Assembly (NCBI GenBank): GCA_914767715.1
Contig: OU612071.1
Location: 26,593,681-26,657,680, forward strand
Source of the DNA: Membranipora membranacea
Lineage: Eukaryota > Bryozoa > Gymnolaemata > Cheilostomatida > Membraniporidae
DNA length: 64,000 nucleotides
Reading direction: 5' to 3'
Both the position numbers and the translations under genes were made by a program. The notes below the pieces were generated by a model. The model was not told the origin of the DNA, did not search any database, and saw nothing but the letters and a program-made list of their open reading frames with translations. The stretch's first letter is position 1, and each line of letters begins with the position of its first letter. This document shows, in pieces, positions 50,822-60,276 of the stretch.

Positions 50822-52640
50822 AGCAACCTGTTACTCCTTGCATATCTCAGATCACTGATGATCAAGAGAGATGAACTCTTCCAGAAGAGCAAAGAAACAG
50901 GAAAGCCAAAAATTGAAGAAAGATACAAACAATACAAAAGGAAAGTACAGTGTATAGTAAGAAGGGAGCACAATCAGTACATACACAATATTCTTACTGA
51001 CCCCTCAGCTAAACCAACCGACCTAAACAAGCGCTTCTGGACCTATGTGAAGCACCGTAGGACGGACACTACTGGAATCCCTGCCATCAAAACCGACAAC
51101 AAACTACTCACAGATCATAAGAGCATTGCTGATGCCTTAAACCATCAGTTTCAGTCTGTATTTTCTGCTCCATCAGACCAACCACCAACAGCAGGAAGCC
51201 CGAGCTCTGAGCCCCACATGACAAACCTCAAAGTCAAAGTAGCAGGTGTCCTAAACCTGTTGCGGGACCTCAACCCAAACAAGGCAACTGGACCTCATGG
51301 TATAAGTGCACGACTACTTAAAGAGACAGCTGAGGTAGTGGCAGCTCCTCTGACAAATATCTACAACAAGTCTCTGGAAACCAGCAGTATCCCAGACGAC
51401 TGGAAGATGGCCAATATCACCCCAATTTTCAAAAAGGGCGACAAATGCAAGCCAGAGAATTACCGCCCCATCAGCCTAACCTGCATAGCCAGCAAAATGT
51501 TAGAACACATCGTGACGAGCCACCTAATGAAGTTTGTGGAGGGCAACAACATCCTATGCCCTACCCAACACGGCTTCCGCAGCAACCTTAGCTGTGAAAC
51601 ACAATTAGTAGAACTGGTTGCAGATGTGTCTAAAGAACTGGACAACGGCAAAGAAGTGGATGCATGTGTGTTAGACTTTAGCAAAGCTTTTGATAAAGTA
51701 AACCATGCTAAACTTATTCGAAAGCTAGAAACTGTTGGTGTCAGCAAACAGTTAACTGAGTGGACCGCAGAATTCCTCAGAGACCGCTCACAAGCTGTCA
51801 CCCTACAAGGTACAAAGTCTGAGTGGTGCCCTGTCACATCTGGGGTTCCTCAAGGCTCGGTTGTCGGCCCGTCGCTGTTCCTACTATACATCAACAACCT
51901 GCCATCAGCCGTCAGATCTAAAGTGAGACTATTTGCCGATGACACTATAATTTACACAACTACCGACAAATCTGACCGACTTCAACGAGACCTCTTCTCC
52001 CTCGAAGACTGGGAAACCAAATGGGATATGAAATTCCATCCTGCTAAGTGTGAGACTATTCGGTTCAGCCGTAAGAGATCCAAGGCAACCACCATGCCCT
52101 ATCGCCTCCATGATGAAGAGATACCTCTAGTCCACTCCATCAAGTACCTAGGTGTTAGGTTACAAAGTGACCTAAAATGGCACTCACACATCACACAGAT
52201 CACAGCCAAAGCCTCAACCACTCTTGGATTTGTGAAACGAACCATTCCACCCCAGTCTACTGTCCTCCGTGCCAGAGCATACAAGCAACTGGTCAGACCG
52301 GTGCTCGAGTACGCATCCTGTGCTTGGGACCCACTACCAAAGACGCTATCCTTCGACCACAGCCCTTCTACAGAAATTGGATTGGAAACCACTGGCTGAG
52401 AGGAGAGAGAGCAGGCGCACCTGTATGTTCAGGGCGATGCACTACGGGGAGATCAACACCGACATCTCCAATTATGTATCGCTATCAGACTGCAAGCTTA
52501 GTAGCCGACGACATGGCGAGCAATACAGAGTAGAGCACCATAGAACTAAAGCTCACATGGCAACTTTCTTCATCTCGACTAGCAAGATTTGGAATGACCT
52601 TAACAGGACGGACAGACTCCTCTGCTCCCCCGGTTAACCC
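50813..52640 (+). mobile_element. Non-LTR retrotransposon (LINE), RT with C-terminal damage
   Basis: A 528-codon frame (50813-52399) covers the linker after the endonuclease (KHRRTDTTGIPAI), RT motifs 1-2 (NPNKATGPHGI; WKMANITPIFKKGD; NYRPISLTC), motif A (DFSKAFDKVNH), motif B (TSGVPQGSVVGP), the catalytic FADD box near residue 376 and the thumb motif (IKYLGVRLQSDLKW). Near 52330 the frame shifts. The family's C-terminus (LDWKPLAERRESRR...) continues in another frame to about 52637. Some 20 residues usually found after the WDP motif appear to be deleted. The endonuclease domain is absent at the 5' end. CR1/jockey-like by RT motifs. Not functional. Confidence 0.9.
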
Positions 52641-52784
52641 TTCCCTCCCATTCCTTGCCCTGACCCGGATACCTTAGCCTTGAAAATGTTAACGGACATA
52701 TGGCTAGCCACATTACCGGAGTCTTCAAACCTACCTGAAGTTGGTGATTACGTTGGCAAGTACCAAGTAAGTAAGGGGTAACAG

Positions 52785-52945
52785 ATTTCCTTCTATGATG
52801 CCAAACTGTACTTAACAGACTTTCTATGATATCCAGATACCTGAGAAAGTCTGTTGCTCCCAAACTGTACTTAACAGACTTTCCATGATGTTCTCCAGAT
52901 ACCAGAGAAAATCTGTTAGGTACAGTTTCCATGTATCCAGAGAGG
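52785..52945. repeat. Short array of the 59-bp palindromic satellite
   Basis: Three degenerate units with TTAACAGACTTTCTATGATA, CAGATACC.GAGAAA.TCTGTT, of the same type as the large array at 55.8-56.97 kb. The leading edge (AAGGGGTAACAGA.TTTC.TTCTATGATGCC, from 52776) matches the edge of the large array in direct orientation. Confidence 0.85.
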
Positions 52946-53033
52946 AATCCGCGACAACTTGGCCCGAGCCAAACTTGGCCCGAGCCAAACTTGGCTCGAG
53001 CCAAACTTGGCCCGAGCCAAACTTGGCCCAATT

Positions 53034-53230
53034 AGTAAAACTTGGCCCCAAATACTAAAAATTGGCCCCAGATACTAAAACTTGGCCCCAGATACTAACA
53101 CTTGGCCCCATGCAATGAAACTTGGCCCCAAATACCAAAACTTGGCTCCAAATATAAAACTTGGCCCTTATTGGTAAAACTTGGCCCAAATACTAAAACT
53201 TGGCTCCAAATATAAAACTTGGCCCCATGC
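53034..53230 (-). repeat. Left-arm ~20-bp repeat array
   Basis: About ten imperfect units built on AACTTGGCCCCA with variable AT-rich spacer (AATACTAA, AATATAA, TGCAATGA). The reverse complement of the array at 55060-55160. Confidence 0.85.
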
Positions 53231-53234
53231 AGGC

Positions 53235-54650
53235 TTTCTAGGACGCTGACTTGATTTACACATGAGCTTCCGCACTCTGAGCCTGGTGTAACACCTGTTG
53301 ATGATGTGATCAGTGCTGCAGTTGGCACTAGCTCTAGTATCACTGATGTCACACAATTCACATTGGCGGTTGACAAAGAAGTCAATCAGGTGCCAGTGTC
53401 AAGCCCTCGGATGCATCCATGTGTTTTTATTGCTAGCTTTGTGCTTAAAGCTCGTATTTGTTTTCACCAGCTGAGGTTCAGTACAGATAGACAGTAAAAG
53501 CGCACCATTAGAATTAGATCGTCCAGTTCCAAATTTTCCAAACACATTATTCCAGATCTCATTATCTTGGCCAACTCTAGCATTAAAGTCACCTAGGAAC
53601 ATAATTTTAGCTTCTTTAGGTACTGTCATCAAGGTGGAATCCAGCTGCTGATAAAACTGTGCGATGTTCTCAGGGCTATTCGTCCTTGTACCGTAAGGTC
53701 GCGTATTGTAGCTGCATGGTTAATGTCCATGACTGGTTAAAACTTAGTCAAGCACACCGTGGTTATAATAAGGGCATTGTTTCCAAATTCTATAGGCAGG
53801 CGGCTAATCAGTGAACATACATACTAACTCAGTTGTAACATGCTAGCAGCGACTATATATCTCTTATTTTTATTAACAATATCTGACCTCAGAAGAGACA
53901 TATAAGGATGTGGAGCTCAATGTATTGACCTTCAAGGTCAAGCAGTTGTTGCCTCGTTACACCTCCATAAAATTATCATCCAATTAGAAACAATCTGACC
54001 AATAGTTAACCAATCAGCATTCTTCTTCCCCAACCAGTCGATGCAATGGTTATTATTATAGCAGACAGAAATGTATCATAATGTCTTGTTTTGAAGAAGT
54101 TAGTAGGACAGCTGACGGCTGTGGTCAGGTCTGTGCAGTGTGGTGGGAGGGCATTAGCATGTAACACATAGTGTGCACATTTCTTGATCATTATATTGCC
54201 TGGGCGGCTAAATATTGTGGTTAAATTACAGTGGGCTTGCTGGTGTGATATGGCTAAAATCTGTGTTTTGTTTCCTAAATTAATCCAGGCCTGTTCACCA
54301 ACAAGCCACGTGGTTACAATACGCTACCTTACGGTAGGTGCATACACCGCAATGATAGTACAATATCTGTTCTTGTTTAGAGGGAGTTTAAGGGTGATCA
54401 TTCTATCATTTACAGATTTGGGGGTCTTCAGTCATATTGGCGATGACAGCATTGATTCACTCTTCATTTCTGAGATCTTAGCACTACCAGTATCACCAAA
54501 ACAAGCCTCACTTAGTGCTTCAACATCAATTCTATATTTCTTTAGCTCTTGTACAATGATGCCACTTCACCTTTCTGGTCTATCTGCTCTATCACGATCA
54601 AGCATTGTTCTAATGTTCAACAAAGCAAAATTCAGATCATAAGCTGTTTG
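53235..54650 (-). pseudogene. LINE AP-endonuclease domain fragment, split by a MITE
   Basis: Reading down the - strand from about 54650: NFALLNIRTMLDRDRADRPER, then ELKKYRIDVEALSEACF and NDRMITLKLPL..NRYCTIIAVYAP. This runs to 54336, where an insertion (53691-54334) interrupts it. It resumes at 53689 with NSPENIAQFYQQLDS, FLGDFNARVGQD, TNTSFKHKASNKNTWMHPR and, after a stop, WHLIDFFVNRQ...STDHIINR. These are the exonuclease-endonuclease-phosphatase motifs (NVRTM, LSE, YAP, GDFNARVG, TWxHP, DH) of the LINE endonucleases annotated as 'craniofacial development protein 2-like'. At least two in-frame stops (about 54574 and 53405) make it a relic. No RT follows. Confidence 0.88.
53689..54336. mobile_element. 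644-bp MITE with 22-bp TIRs and TA target duplication
   Basis: The ends 53691-53712 and 54313-54334 are inverted repeats matching at 20 of 22 positions. They begin CCGTAAGGT and share GCGTATTGTA. They are flanked by TA on each side (53689-53690, 54335-54336). The interior has no transposase frame. The element sits inside the LINE endonuclease relic, and skipping it together with one TA rejoins the endonuclease frame across ...YAP and NSPE... without shift. This independently fixes the borders. A TA duplication fits Tc1/mariner-type mobilisation, but the superfamily is inferred only from the TA. Confidence 0.88.
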
Positions 54651-55059
54651 CAATTTTTATCCTTGGCGACGTCCTGCCAGTATGTATTTTATTTCTTGTG
54701 AGACTTCATGATCCAAATTGGAATAAAGCTTGCAAAGGATTTGAAAGGCTACTCTGAGTTTTGTAGGTTGTCAGAGCAGCCTTCTCTACAGGTTTAGGAA
54801 ATTCTGTACTGGCAAGGTGAGACTAAGACGAGTGCAGATCCTCAGCCTGCTGATGCAATGACCAGATGTGCTGTAGGCTTACATACACATTGCCCTTACA
54901 GGTTGTCACGCTCCTGGCTTATTTTCATGGTTTGTTCTCCCAAAGATCCCCATCTGATTAGCCTTGTGTCCAGTGTCCACTTCACCTTACATTATACATT
55001 AAAAGTTGGCTGGACTTCATATTATCTATTATCATATTATCAGAGGCAAGTTTCAGTAC

Positions 55060-55160
55060 ATATGGCCAAGTTATATATTTGGGGCCAGGTTTTACTAATT
55101 GGGGCCAAGCTATACTAATTGGGGCCAGGTTTCATTGCATCGGGCCAAGTTATATATTTG
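55060..55160 (+). repeat. Right-arm ~20-bp repeat array
   Basis: Five units of the type TTGGGGCCAAGTTATATA / TTGGGGCCAGGTTTTACTAA, the inverted counterpart of 53034-53230. Confidence 0.85.
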
Positions 55161-55745
55161 GGGCCAAGTTTGGCTCGGGCCAAGTTTGGCTCGGGCCAAG
55201 TTTGGCTCGGGCCAAGTTTGGCTCGGGCCAAGTTTGGCTCGGGCCAAGTTTGGCTCGGGCCAAGTTTGGCTCGGGCCAAGTTTGGCTCGGGCCAAGTTTG
55301 GCTCGGGCCAAGTTTGGCTCGGGCCAAGTTTGGCTCGGGCCAAGTTTGGCTCGGGCCAAGTTTGGCTCGGGCCAAGTTTGGCTCGGGCCAAGTTTGGCTC
55401 GGGCCAAGTTTGGCTCGGGCCAAGTTTGGCTCGGGCCAAGTTTGGCTCGGGCCAAGTTTGGCTCGGGCCAAGTTTGGCTCGGGCCAAGTTTGGCTCGGGC
55501 CAAGTTTGGCTCGGGCCAAGTTTGGCTCGGGCCAAGTTTGGCTCGGGCCAAGTTTGGCTCGGGCCAAGTTTGGCTCGGGCCAAGTTTGGCTCGGGCCAAG
55601 TTTGGCTCGGGCCAAGTTTGGCTCGGGCCAAGTTTGGCTCGGGCCAAGTTTGGCTCGGGCCAAGTTTGGCTCGGGCCAAGTTTGGCTCGGGCCAAGTTTG
55701 GCTCGGGCCAAGTTTGGCTCGGGCCAAGTTTGGCTCGGGCCAAGT
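55161..55745 (+). repeat. 16-bp satellite, 36 identical units
   Basis: Thirty-six full copies of GGGCCAAGTTTGGCTC, with no variation that I can see, plus a partial copy. Each unit contains the inverted pair GCCAA-GT-TTGGC and, across the unit boundary, TGGC-TCGG-GCCA, so the array is self-complementary throughout. Because 16 is not a multiple of 3 and the unit has no stop in most frames, long open frames appear on both strands; they are artefacts. Confidence 0.98.
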
Positions 55746-55811
55746 TGTCGCACTTCCAAACACAGAAAGTAGCACTAGTTAGTTGGTAGGAGCAACCTGT
55801 TACACCTTGCA

Positions 55812-56970
55812 AGGGGTAACAGACTTTCTTCTATGATGCCAGAGAAAGTCTCTTGCTCCCAAACTGTACTTAATAGACTTTCCATGATGTTATCCAGATA
55901 CCAGAGAAAGTCTGTTAGGTACAGTTTGGGACTTTCCATATCCAGAGAGATAGCAGAGAAAGTCTGTTGCTCCAATACTGTACTTAACAGACTTTCCATG
56001 TTATCCAGATACCAGAGAAAGTCTGTTGCTCCCATACTGTACCTAACAGACTTTCTATGATATCCAGATACCAGAGAAAGTCTGTTACTCCCAAACTGTA
56101 CTTAACAGACTTTCCATGGTATCCAGATGCCAGAGAAAGTCTGATGCTTCCATACTGTACTTAACAGACTTTCCATGGTATCCTGATGCCAGAGAAAGTC
56201 TGTTGCTCCAATACTGTACTTAACAGACTTTCCATGGTATCCAGATGCCAGAGAAAGTCTGTTACTCCCAAACTGTACCTAACAGACTTTCCATGTATCC
56301 AGATAGCAGAGAGAGTCTGTTGCTCCAATACTGTACTTAACAGACTTTCCATGTTATCCAGATACCAGAGAAAGTCTGTTACTCCCAAACTGTACTTAAC
56401 AGACTTTCCATGGTATCCAGATGCCAGAGAAAGTCTGATGCTTCCATACTGTACTTAACAGACTTTCCATGTTATCCTGATGCCAGAGAAAGTCTGATGC
56501 TTCCATACTGTACTTAACAGACATTCCATGTTATCCAGATACCAGAGAAAGTCTGTTGCTCCCATATTGTACCTAACAGACTTTCTATGATATCCAGATA
56601 CCAGAGAATGTCTGTTACTCCCAAACTGTACTTAACAGACTTTCCATGTTATCCTGATGCCAGAGAAAGTCTGTTACTCCCAAACTGTACTTAACAGACT
56701 TTCTATGGTATCCAGATACCAGAGAAAGTATGTTACTCCCAAACGGTAAATAACAGACTTTCTATGGTATCCAGATACTAGAGAAAGTCTGTTACTCCCA
56801 AACTGTACCTAACTATCTTTCCATGTATCCAGATAGCAGAGAAAGTCTGTTACTCCCAAACTGTACATAACAGACTTTCTATGGTATCCAGATACTAGAG
56901 AAAGGCTGTTACTCCCAAACTGTACATAACAGACTTTCTCTGGTATCCAGATACCAGAGAAAGTCTGTTT
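55812..56970. repeat. 59-bp palindromic satellite, about 19 units
   Basis: Units of 56-59 bases with the core AGAAAGTCTGTTACTCCCAA, then ACTGTACTTAACAGACTTTC and CATGGTATCCAGATACC. Two nested inverted pairs are present: GAAAGTCTGTT with AACAGACTTTC inside a unit, and AGACTTTCT.TGGTATC with GATACCA.AGAAAGTCT across the unit border. Units differ by a few substitutions, unlike the neighbouring 16-bp array. The last border (56928-56969) is a perfect palindrome with 20-base arms and a CA spacer. Confidence 0.95.
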
Positions 56971-57097
56971 GCTGAAATATACCCATGCTCATCAGCCTTG
57001 TGATAACTGAGATTATTAACATAATTATCATAATATTACTCTTGTTTTGTTGTTAACTTGTACAAATTTGAATAATGTGCTATATTCTATATTTCAG

Positions 57098-57475
57098 GGA
57101 TGAATTACGAATTTTATGTTATGGATACTGGAGAGTCTCCTGATATTCCTTTTACTGTGTTCCGCACAAGATTCGGAAAAGGTAGGTATTACTGAAAGGA
57201 AATTATCAGTACCTGAGATAACTGCTTAGCTGCTATAACAAATGGCAGAGAGAACCCATATTAAGTTAACAATTTTTTTCGTTGTTGTAGCCCCTAAGAT
57301 GGTTATATACGATATTGCGTGCAACCTGCACAGATACTGTCTCAACCGAGATCCTGGCTTCTTTAAAGAGCATTATTCTTTGAGGACAAGTTTCATTGGT
57401 GGAACCACACAGGTATACTCCTGCAACAACAAACTGTTTGATTTGAGTATACAGTATCTTTAGTTCTACCCCTAT
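57098..57475 (+). pseudogene. KDZ-type (Zisupton-like) transposase fragment, + copy
   Basis: Exon 57098-57181 (ESPDIPFTVFRTRFGK) has good AG/GT borders and joins in phase to exon 57291-57412 (APKMVIYDIACNLHRYCLNR, DPGFFK). The YD.AC.LH.YCLNR.P.FF segment is the conserved core of Kyakuja-Dileera-Zisupton transposases and of the many host proteins derived from them. The next motif, usually D.FHW..HTG, is present only in another frame (EDKFHWWNHTG at about 57382-57414). A frameshift therefore lies near 57367-57381. Upstream exons are cut off by the satellite ending at 56970. Family assignment is by motif only. Confidence 0.6.
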
Positions 57476-57874
57476 ATCATGTACAGATAAAATCTTTGTA
57501 CTTCAGGTAAACTCTCAACATAGATCATAGAGCTACTCATGTTGTTTTGCTGTTCAAAGTTACAAACTTAATCAGGGTGCTTGGTCACTGGGTGCAGGCC
57601 CCAGGGAACTGAGAAGAAGGTTCATTGCGTAAGGCGGTCCTTGCACCCTGCTTTCCTCTGCTTAAACCTACCTATGGTTACCAGATTGAACTTTGCCAGG
57701 TGTTTAGTCCTGGTCATAAAACTAATTTTTGTTGACAGATATGTGAATACATGTGTAACAGTTACACATGGCCAACAGCCTGTCTGGTTCATCATTTATT
57801 ACTCCAAATCTGTGATGTCAAGCTTCTCCCCTACTTTCATTTTGTATTTTCCTATTAAAGACGCTTTTCTGTTA

Positions 57875-58042
57875 CAGTGCATGAATGATGAGGGGTCGTC
57901 TGAGACTCTACAGCTCCAAATTGATGCGAGGGAGAGGCAACTATCATTTCGCATCAAAGGAGATTCACCCATCACAGAAGGAAGTCTGATCATGGTATTC
58001 TATATGCGCTGTTATTGGCATTCCTTGGAGTTGTCTCCTTAA
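57875..58042 (+). CDS. Exon-like open segment, unidentified
   Basis: After a pyrimidine-rich tract and CTGTTACAG (acceptor), the + strand reads CMNDEGSSETLQLQIDARER and a further 30 codons to a stop at 58042; a GT at about 57995 could be a donor. It has a normal-looking amino-acid mix (SFRIKGDSPITEGSL) but no recognised domain. Might be a later exon of the transposase-related locus. Confidence 0.3.
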   Translation, partial: QCMNDEGSSETLQLQIDARERQLSFRIKGDSPITEGSLIMVFYMRCYWHSLELSP

Positions 58043-58335
58043 TAGCAAGGAGAAGACAACGATCATTCCATTTTTTATTAATTTTAGCTATGAAAGCAAA
58101 GAAAAGGAATTAAGTGAAACAAAACACAAGCAGCTTTCACCTGCTGTCAGATATTAATTTAGGGTTTATAACCTCACATTTAAAGCAAATGTAATATTAG
58201 AATATCAAAATCTGAGCATACCTTCGTGACTCAAGACTTTTTGCCTCGTATGAAATTTGTGTATTGAGGCATTATTACATCAAATTAAAATTCATGGTTG
58301 ATTTAAATCAAATGTCTTGTCACCAGCCAAATTCC

Positions 58336-58460
58336 AGAGCAATGGCGGCGAAATTCGTTGCCTTAGTAGCAAGGCCGCAATATCTGCACCAGGTTGCTCT
58401 CTGTTTGCTGGCAGGTCACCTCGGTGCCAACCAAAGCCCAGTAGTTGATGGACAGCAGAT
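58336..58460 (-). repeat. tRNA-derived SINE, body-only copy
   Basis: The - strand matches the body of the SINE at 59583-59834 (GACCTGCC.GCAAACAG.GAGCAA, ATATTGCGGCCTTGC, AATTTCGCCGCC). The tRNA head is missing, a 5' truncation. Confidence 0.8.
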
Positions 58461-58629
58461 ACATTTGATATGAGGCCCTTTGGATAAAATTAAGCTTCAA
58501 TAATGACTGGGACCAAGGGAACATTGTGGCAGCATCATTCCAATTTATAATAGTTATTCCTATTACTAAAACAGTCGGAATACTGCTTACCCATCGTACC
58601 AATTTAGCTAAGATAGTGACAGGTGTAAT

Positions 58630-58920
58630 TTAAGCATAAAACATCAAATGTAATCGTGGAGTAAGGCTGTACAGAATGAAATTTTTACGGGAGAGGCTGC
58701 ATATTCTATTCTTCACTGCAATCGAAAACTTTGAGCTCCAGATCTCTATATTGGTGAAAAACAGATGAAAGGAGTTTTTGGCTTCAAGCTTCACATATTT
58801 TTCCCCTTGACACAAAGCTTGCGGGTACCTTGACCAAGGAGTAAAAAACTCTCTGCCTTCATTATTGTTGAAAAATTTACTCTGTATCCCTTTCTGAAGC
58901 AATCTAGCCACCTACATGCA
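58630..58920 (-). CDS. Open frame with possible acceptor, unidentified
   Basis: A - strand frame of 93 codons preceded by TTGCATGTAG, beginning VARLLQKGIQSKFFNNNEGR. No family recognised. Could be an exon of the KDZ-like - locus at 61.5-63.0 kb or chance. Confidence 0.2.
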
Positions 58921-59144
58921 ATTTATATGTTTTACTCAGATCGATGGCTTCATATAGATTTATCTGCAGCCAGCAGCTCGAATTAACATACTTTCCATGC
59001 TCAACACAATGTTACGCAAACAGTTGTAGTCTTGAAAGCTGCAGCTACTCTATTTTGTAAAACAGCCACCAAATTTCATCAATAAGAGAAGACAACTTCT
59101 TAGCCTAAGATTTGCCCAAATTCACTTTAATGATCTGAGTACTT

Positions 59145-59385
59145 GATAGCGCTGGACAGATTTTTTTGATTTTTGAACAAAATAAACTGTATATATGGCC
59201 GTCACATCCTAAATTGGTAACAATTGCATTGAAATATTGATATGACAAGACTTCATGATAGCGCTTGACATATTTTGTGATTTTTTCAACAAAATAAGCT
59301 CTATGCATGGCCGTCACATCCTGAATTGGTAAGAAAAATGGAAGACTAAATGATAGCGCATGACAGATTTTGTGACTTTTGAATG
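59145..59385. repeat. ~125-bp tandem repeat, two and a half units
   Basis: Units contain GATAGCGC.TGACA.ATTTT, AACAAAATAA.CT.TAT..ATG and GGCCGTCACATCCTAAATTGG. Confidence 0.8.
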
Positions 59386-59431
59386 TATAAGCTGAACCAA
59401 ATATCTGAGCTCTACTTAGCTGAGCTGACAT

Positions 59432-60240
59432 TTTATAACACCCCTGATAAAACCATCAATTTGTGTTGGTTTGGCCTGGGCACTATATTTGAATTATTTA
59501 CGTGTACTCTATATTGAGAGAAATTTGTCAGGAGTCGCAATCACAATTAGTATTTTCATTTGCGCTCTGCATGAGCTGAGGAGGTAGGAGGTAGCTCAGT
59601 TGGCTAGAGCGCCGGTCCTTCAACATGTAAGTGATGAAGGTCGGTGGTTCAAATCCCACTGCAGTCTATCGACTACTGGGGTTTGGTTGGCCCTAGGAGT
59701 GCTCCGACCTGCCTGCAAACAGGGAGCAAAACTGGGGCAGACATTGCGGCCTTGCCATTAAGGCAAAAATAATATTTCGCCGCCCATGCTTCGGGATGTG
59801 GCGTGTGATATGATATCCGACTTTTTTCATCAACGTTTTATAAGACCCCTGATAAAACCGTCAATTTGTGCTGATTTGGGCTGGGTGCTATATTTAAATT
59901 ATTTATGTGTTTTCTGATATTGATAGAAATTTGTCAGATGTAACAATCACAATTAATTTTTTCATTTGCCCTCTGCATGAGCTGACATTTTATAAGGCCC
60001 CTGATAAAACTATCAATATGTGCTGGTTTGGCCCGGTCGCTAATATTGAAATTAATATATACACATTATAATATTGATAGAAATTTGTCGGAACTCGCTA
60101 TCACAACACAATTAGTTTTTTCATTTCCACACTTAATGAGCTGCCATATTATAAAACCCCTGATAATATTATCAAAATGTTTTGGTGTGGCCTGGGCACT
60201 ATATTAAACTCATGAACACTATTCTAATATTGATTATTAC
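59432..60240 (+). repeat. ~153-bp tandem repeat, four units, one gap filled by a SINE
   Basis: Units start near 59432, 59836, 59990 and 60145 with TATAA.ACCCCTGATAA and end with CATTTG(C)CTCTGCATGAGCTGA or variants. The first unit is separated from the second by the SINE at 59583-59834; without it the spacing is regular. A fifth, degenerate unit may follow at about 60440-60530. Confidence 0.85.
59583..59834 (+). mobile_element. tRNA-derived SINE, full-length copy
   Basis: The head AGGTAGCTCAGTTGGCTAGA (A box) leads through an anticodon-like hairpin (CCTTCA...TGAAGG) with an enlarged loop to GGTTCAAATCCCACTG (B box). The body contains GCCCTAGGAGTGCTCCGACC, TGCCTGCAAACAGGGAGCAA and TGCGGCCTTGCCATTAAGGC. 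Both pol III boxes are good, but the loop is too large for a working tRNA. Inserted between units of the 153-bp repeat. Confidence 0.88.
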
Positions 60241-60250
60241 ATATCTATAT

Positions 60251-60276
60251 GTATATATATATATATATATATATGC
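60251..60276. repeat. (TA)n microsatellite
   Basis: About twelve TA dinucleotides following GTATATATA. Confidence 0.95.

Larger units (their letters stand above)
52951..55751. mobile_element. Foldback-like element with tandem-array inverted arms
   Basis: The left arm starts GCGACAACTTGGCCC and the right arm ends GGGCCAAGTTGTCGC, exact reverse complements. Going inward on the left are four to five GAGCCAAACTTGGCCC units (to about 53033), then about ten ~20-base units of the type AAACTTGGCCCCAAATACTA (to about 53230). The right arm mirrors this: ~20-base units (55060-55160), then 36 units of the 16-mer (55161-55745). The arms are unequal (about 0.28 and 0.69 kb). The loop carries a LINE endonuclease fragment. 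Long inverted arms made of short tandem repeats are the hallmark of Drosophila foldback (FB) elements; kinship is not claimed, only the same architecture. Confidence 0.65.

Noticed and set aside
51460-52392. Open frames on the - strand (125, 97 codons) over the second LINE
   Set aside because: Shadows of the RT coding strand.
54184-54642. 152-codon open frame on the + strand
   Set aside because: It is the antisense of the LINE endonuclease N-terminal region, which carries the recognisable motifs, and crosses the MITE border.
55079-55812. Several overlapping 210-236-codon open frames on both strands with 16-residue periodic proteins
   Set aside because: They arise because the 16-bp unit has no stop in several frames. 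All frames on both strands are open together, which shows the lack of coding selection.
55812-56970. Regularly spaced palindromic repeats, superficially CRISPR-like
   Set aside because: There are no unique spacers: the whole unit repeats in tandem, and the context is a eukaryotic genome.
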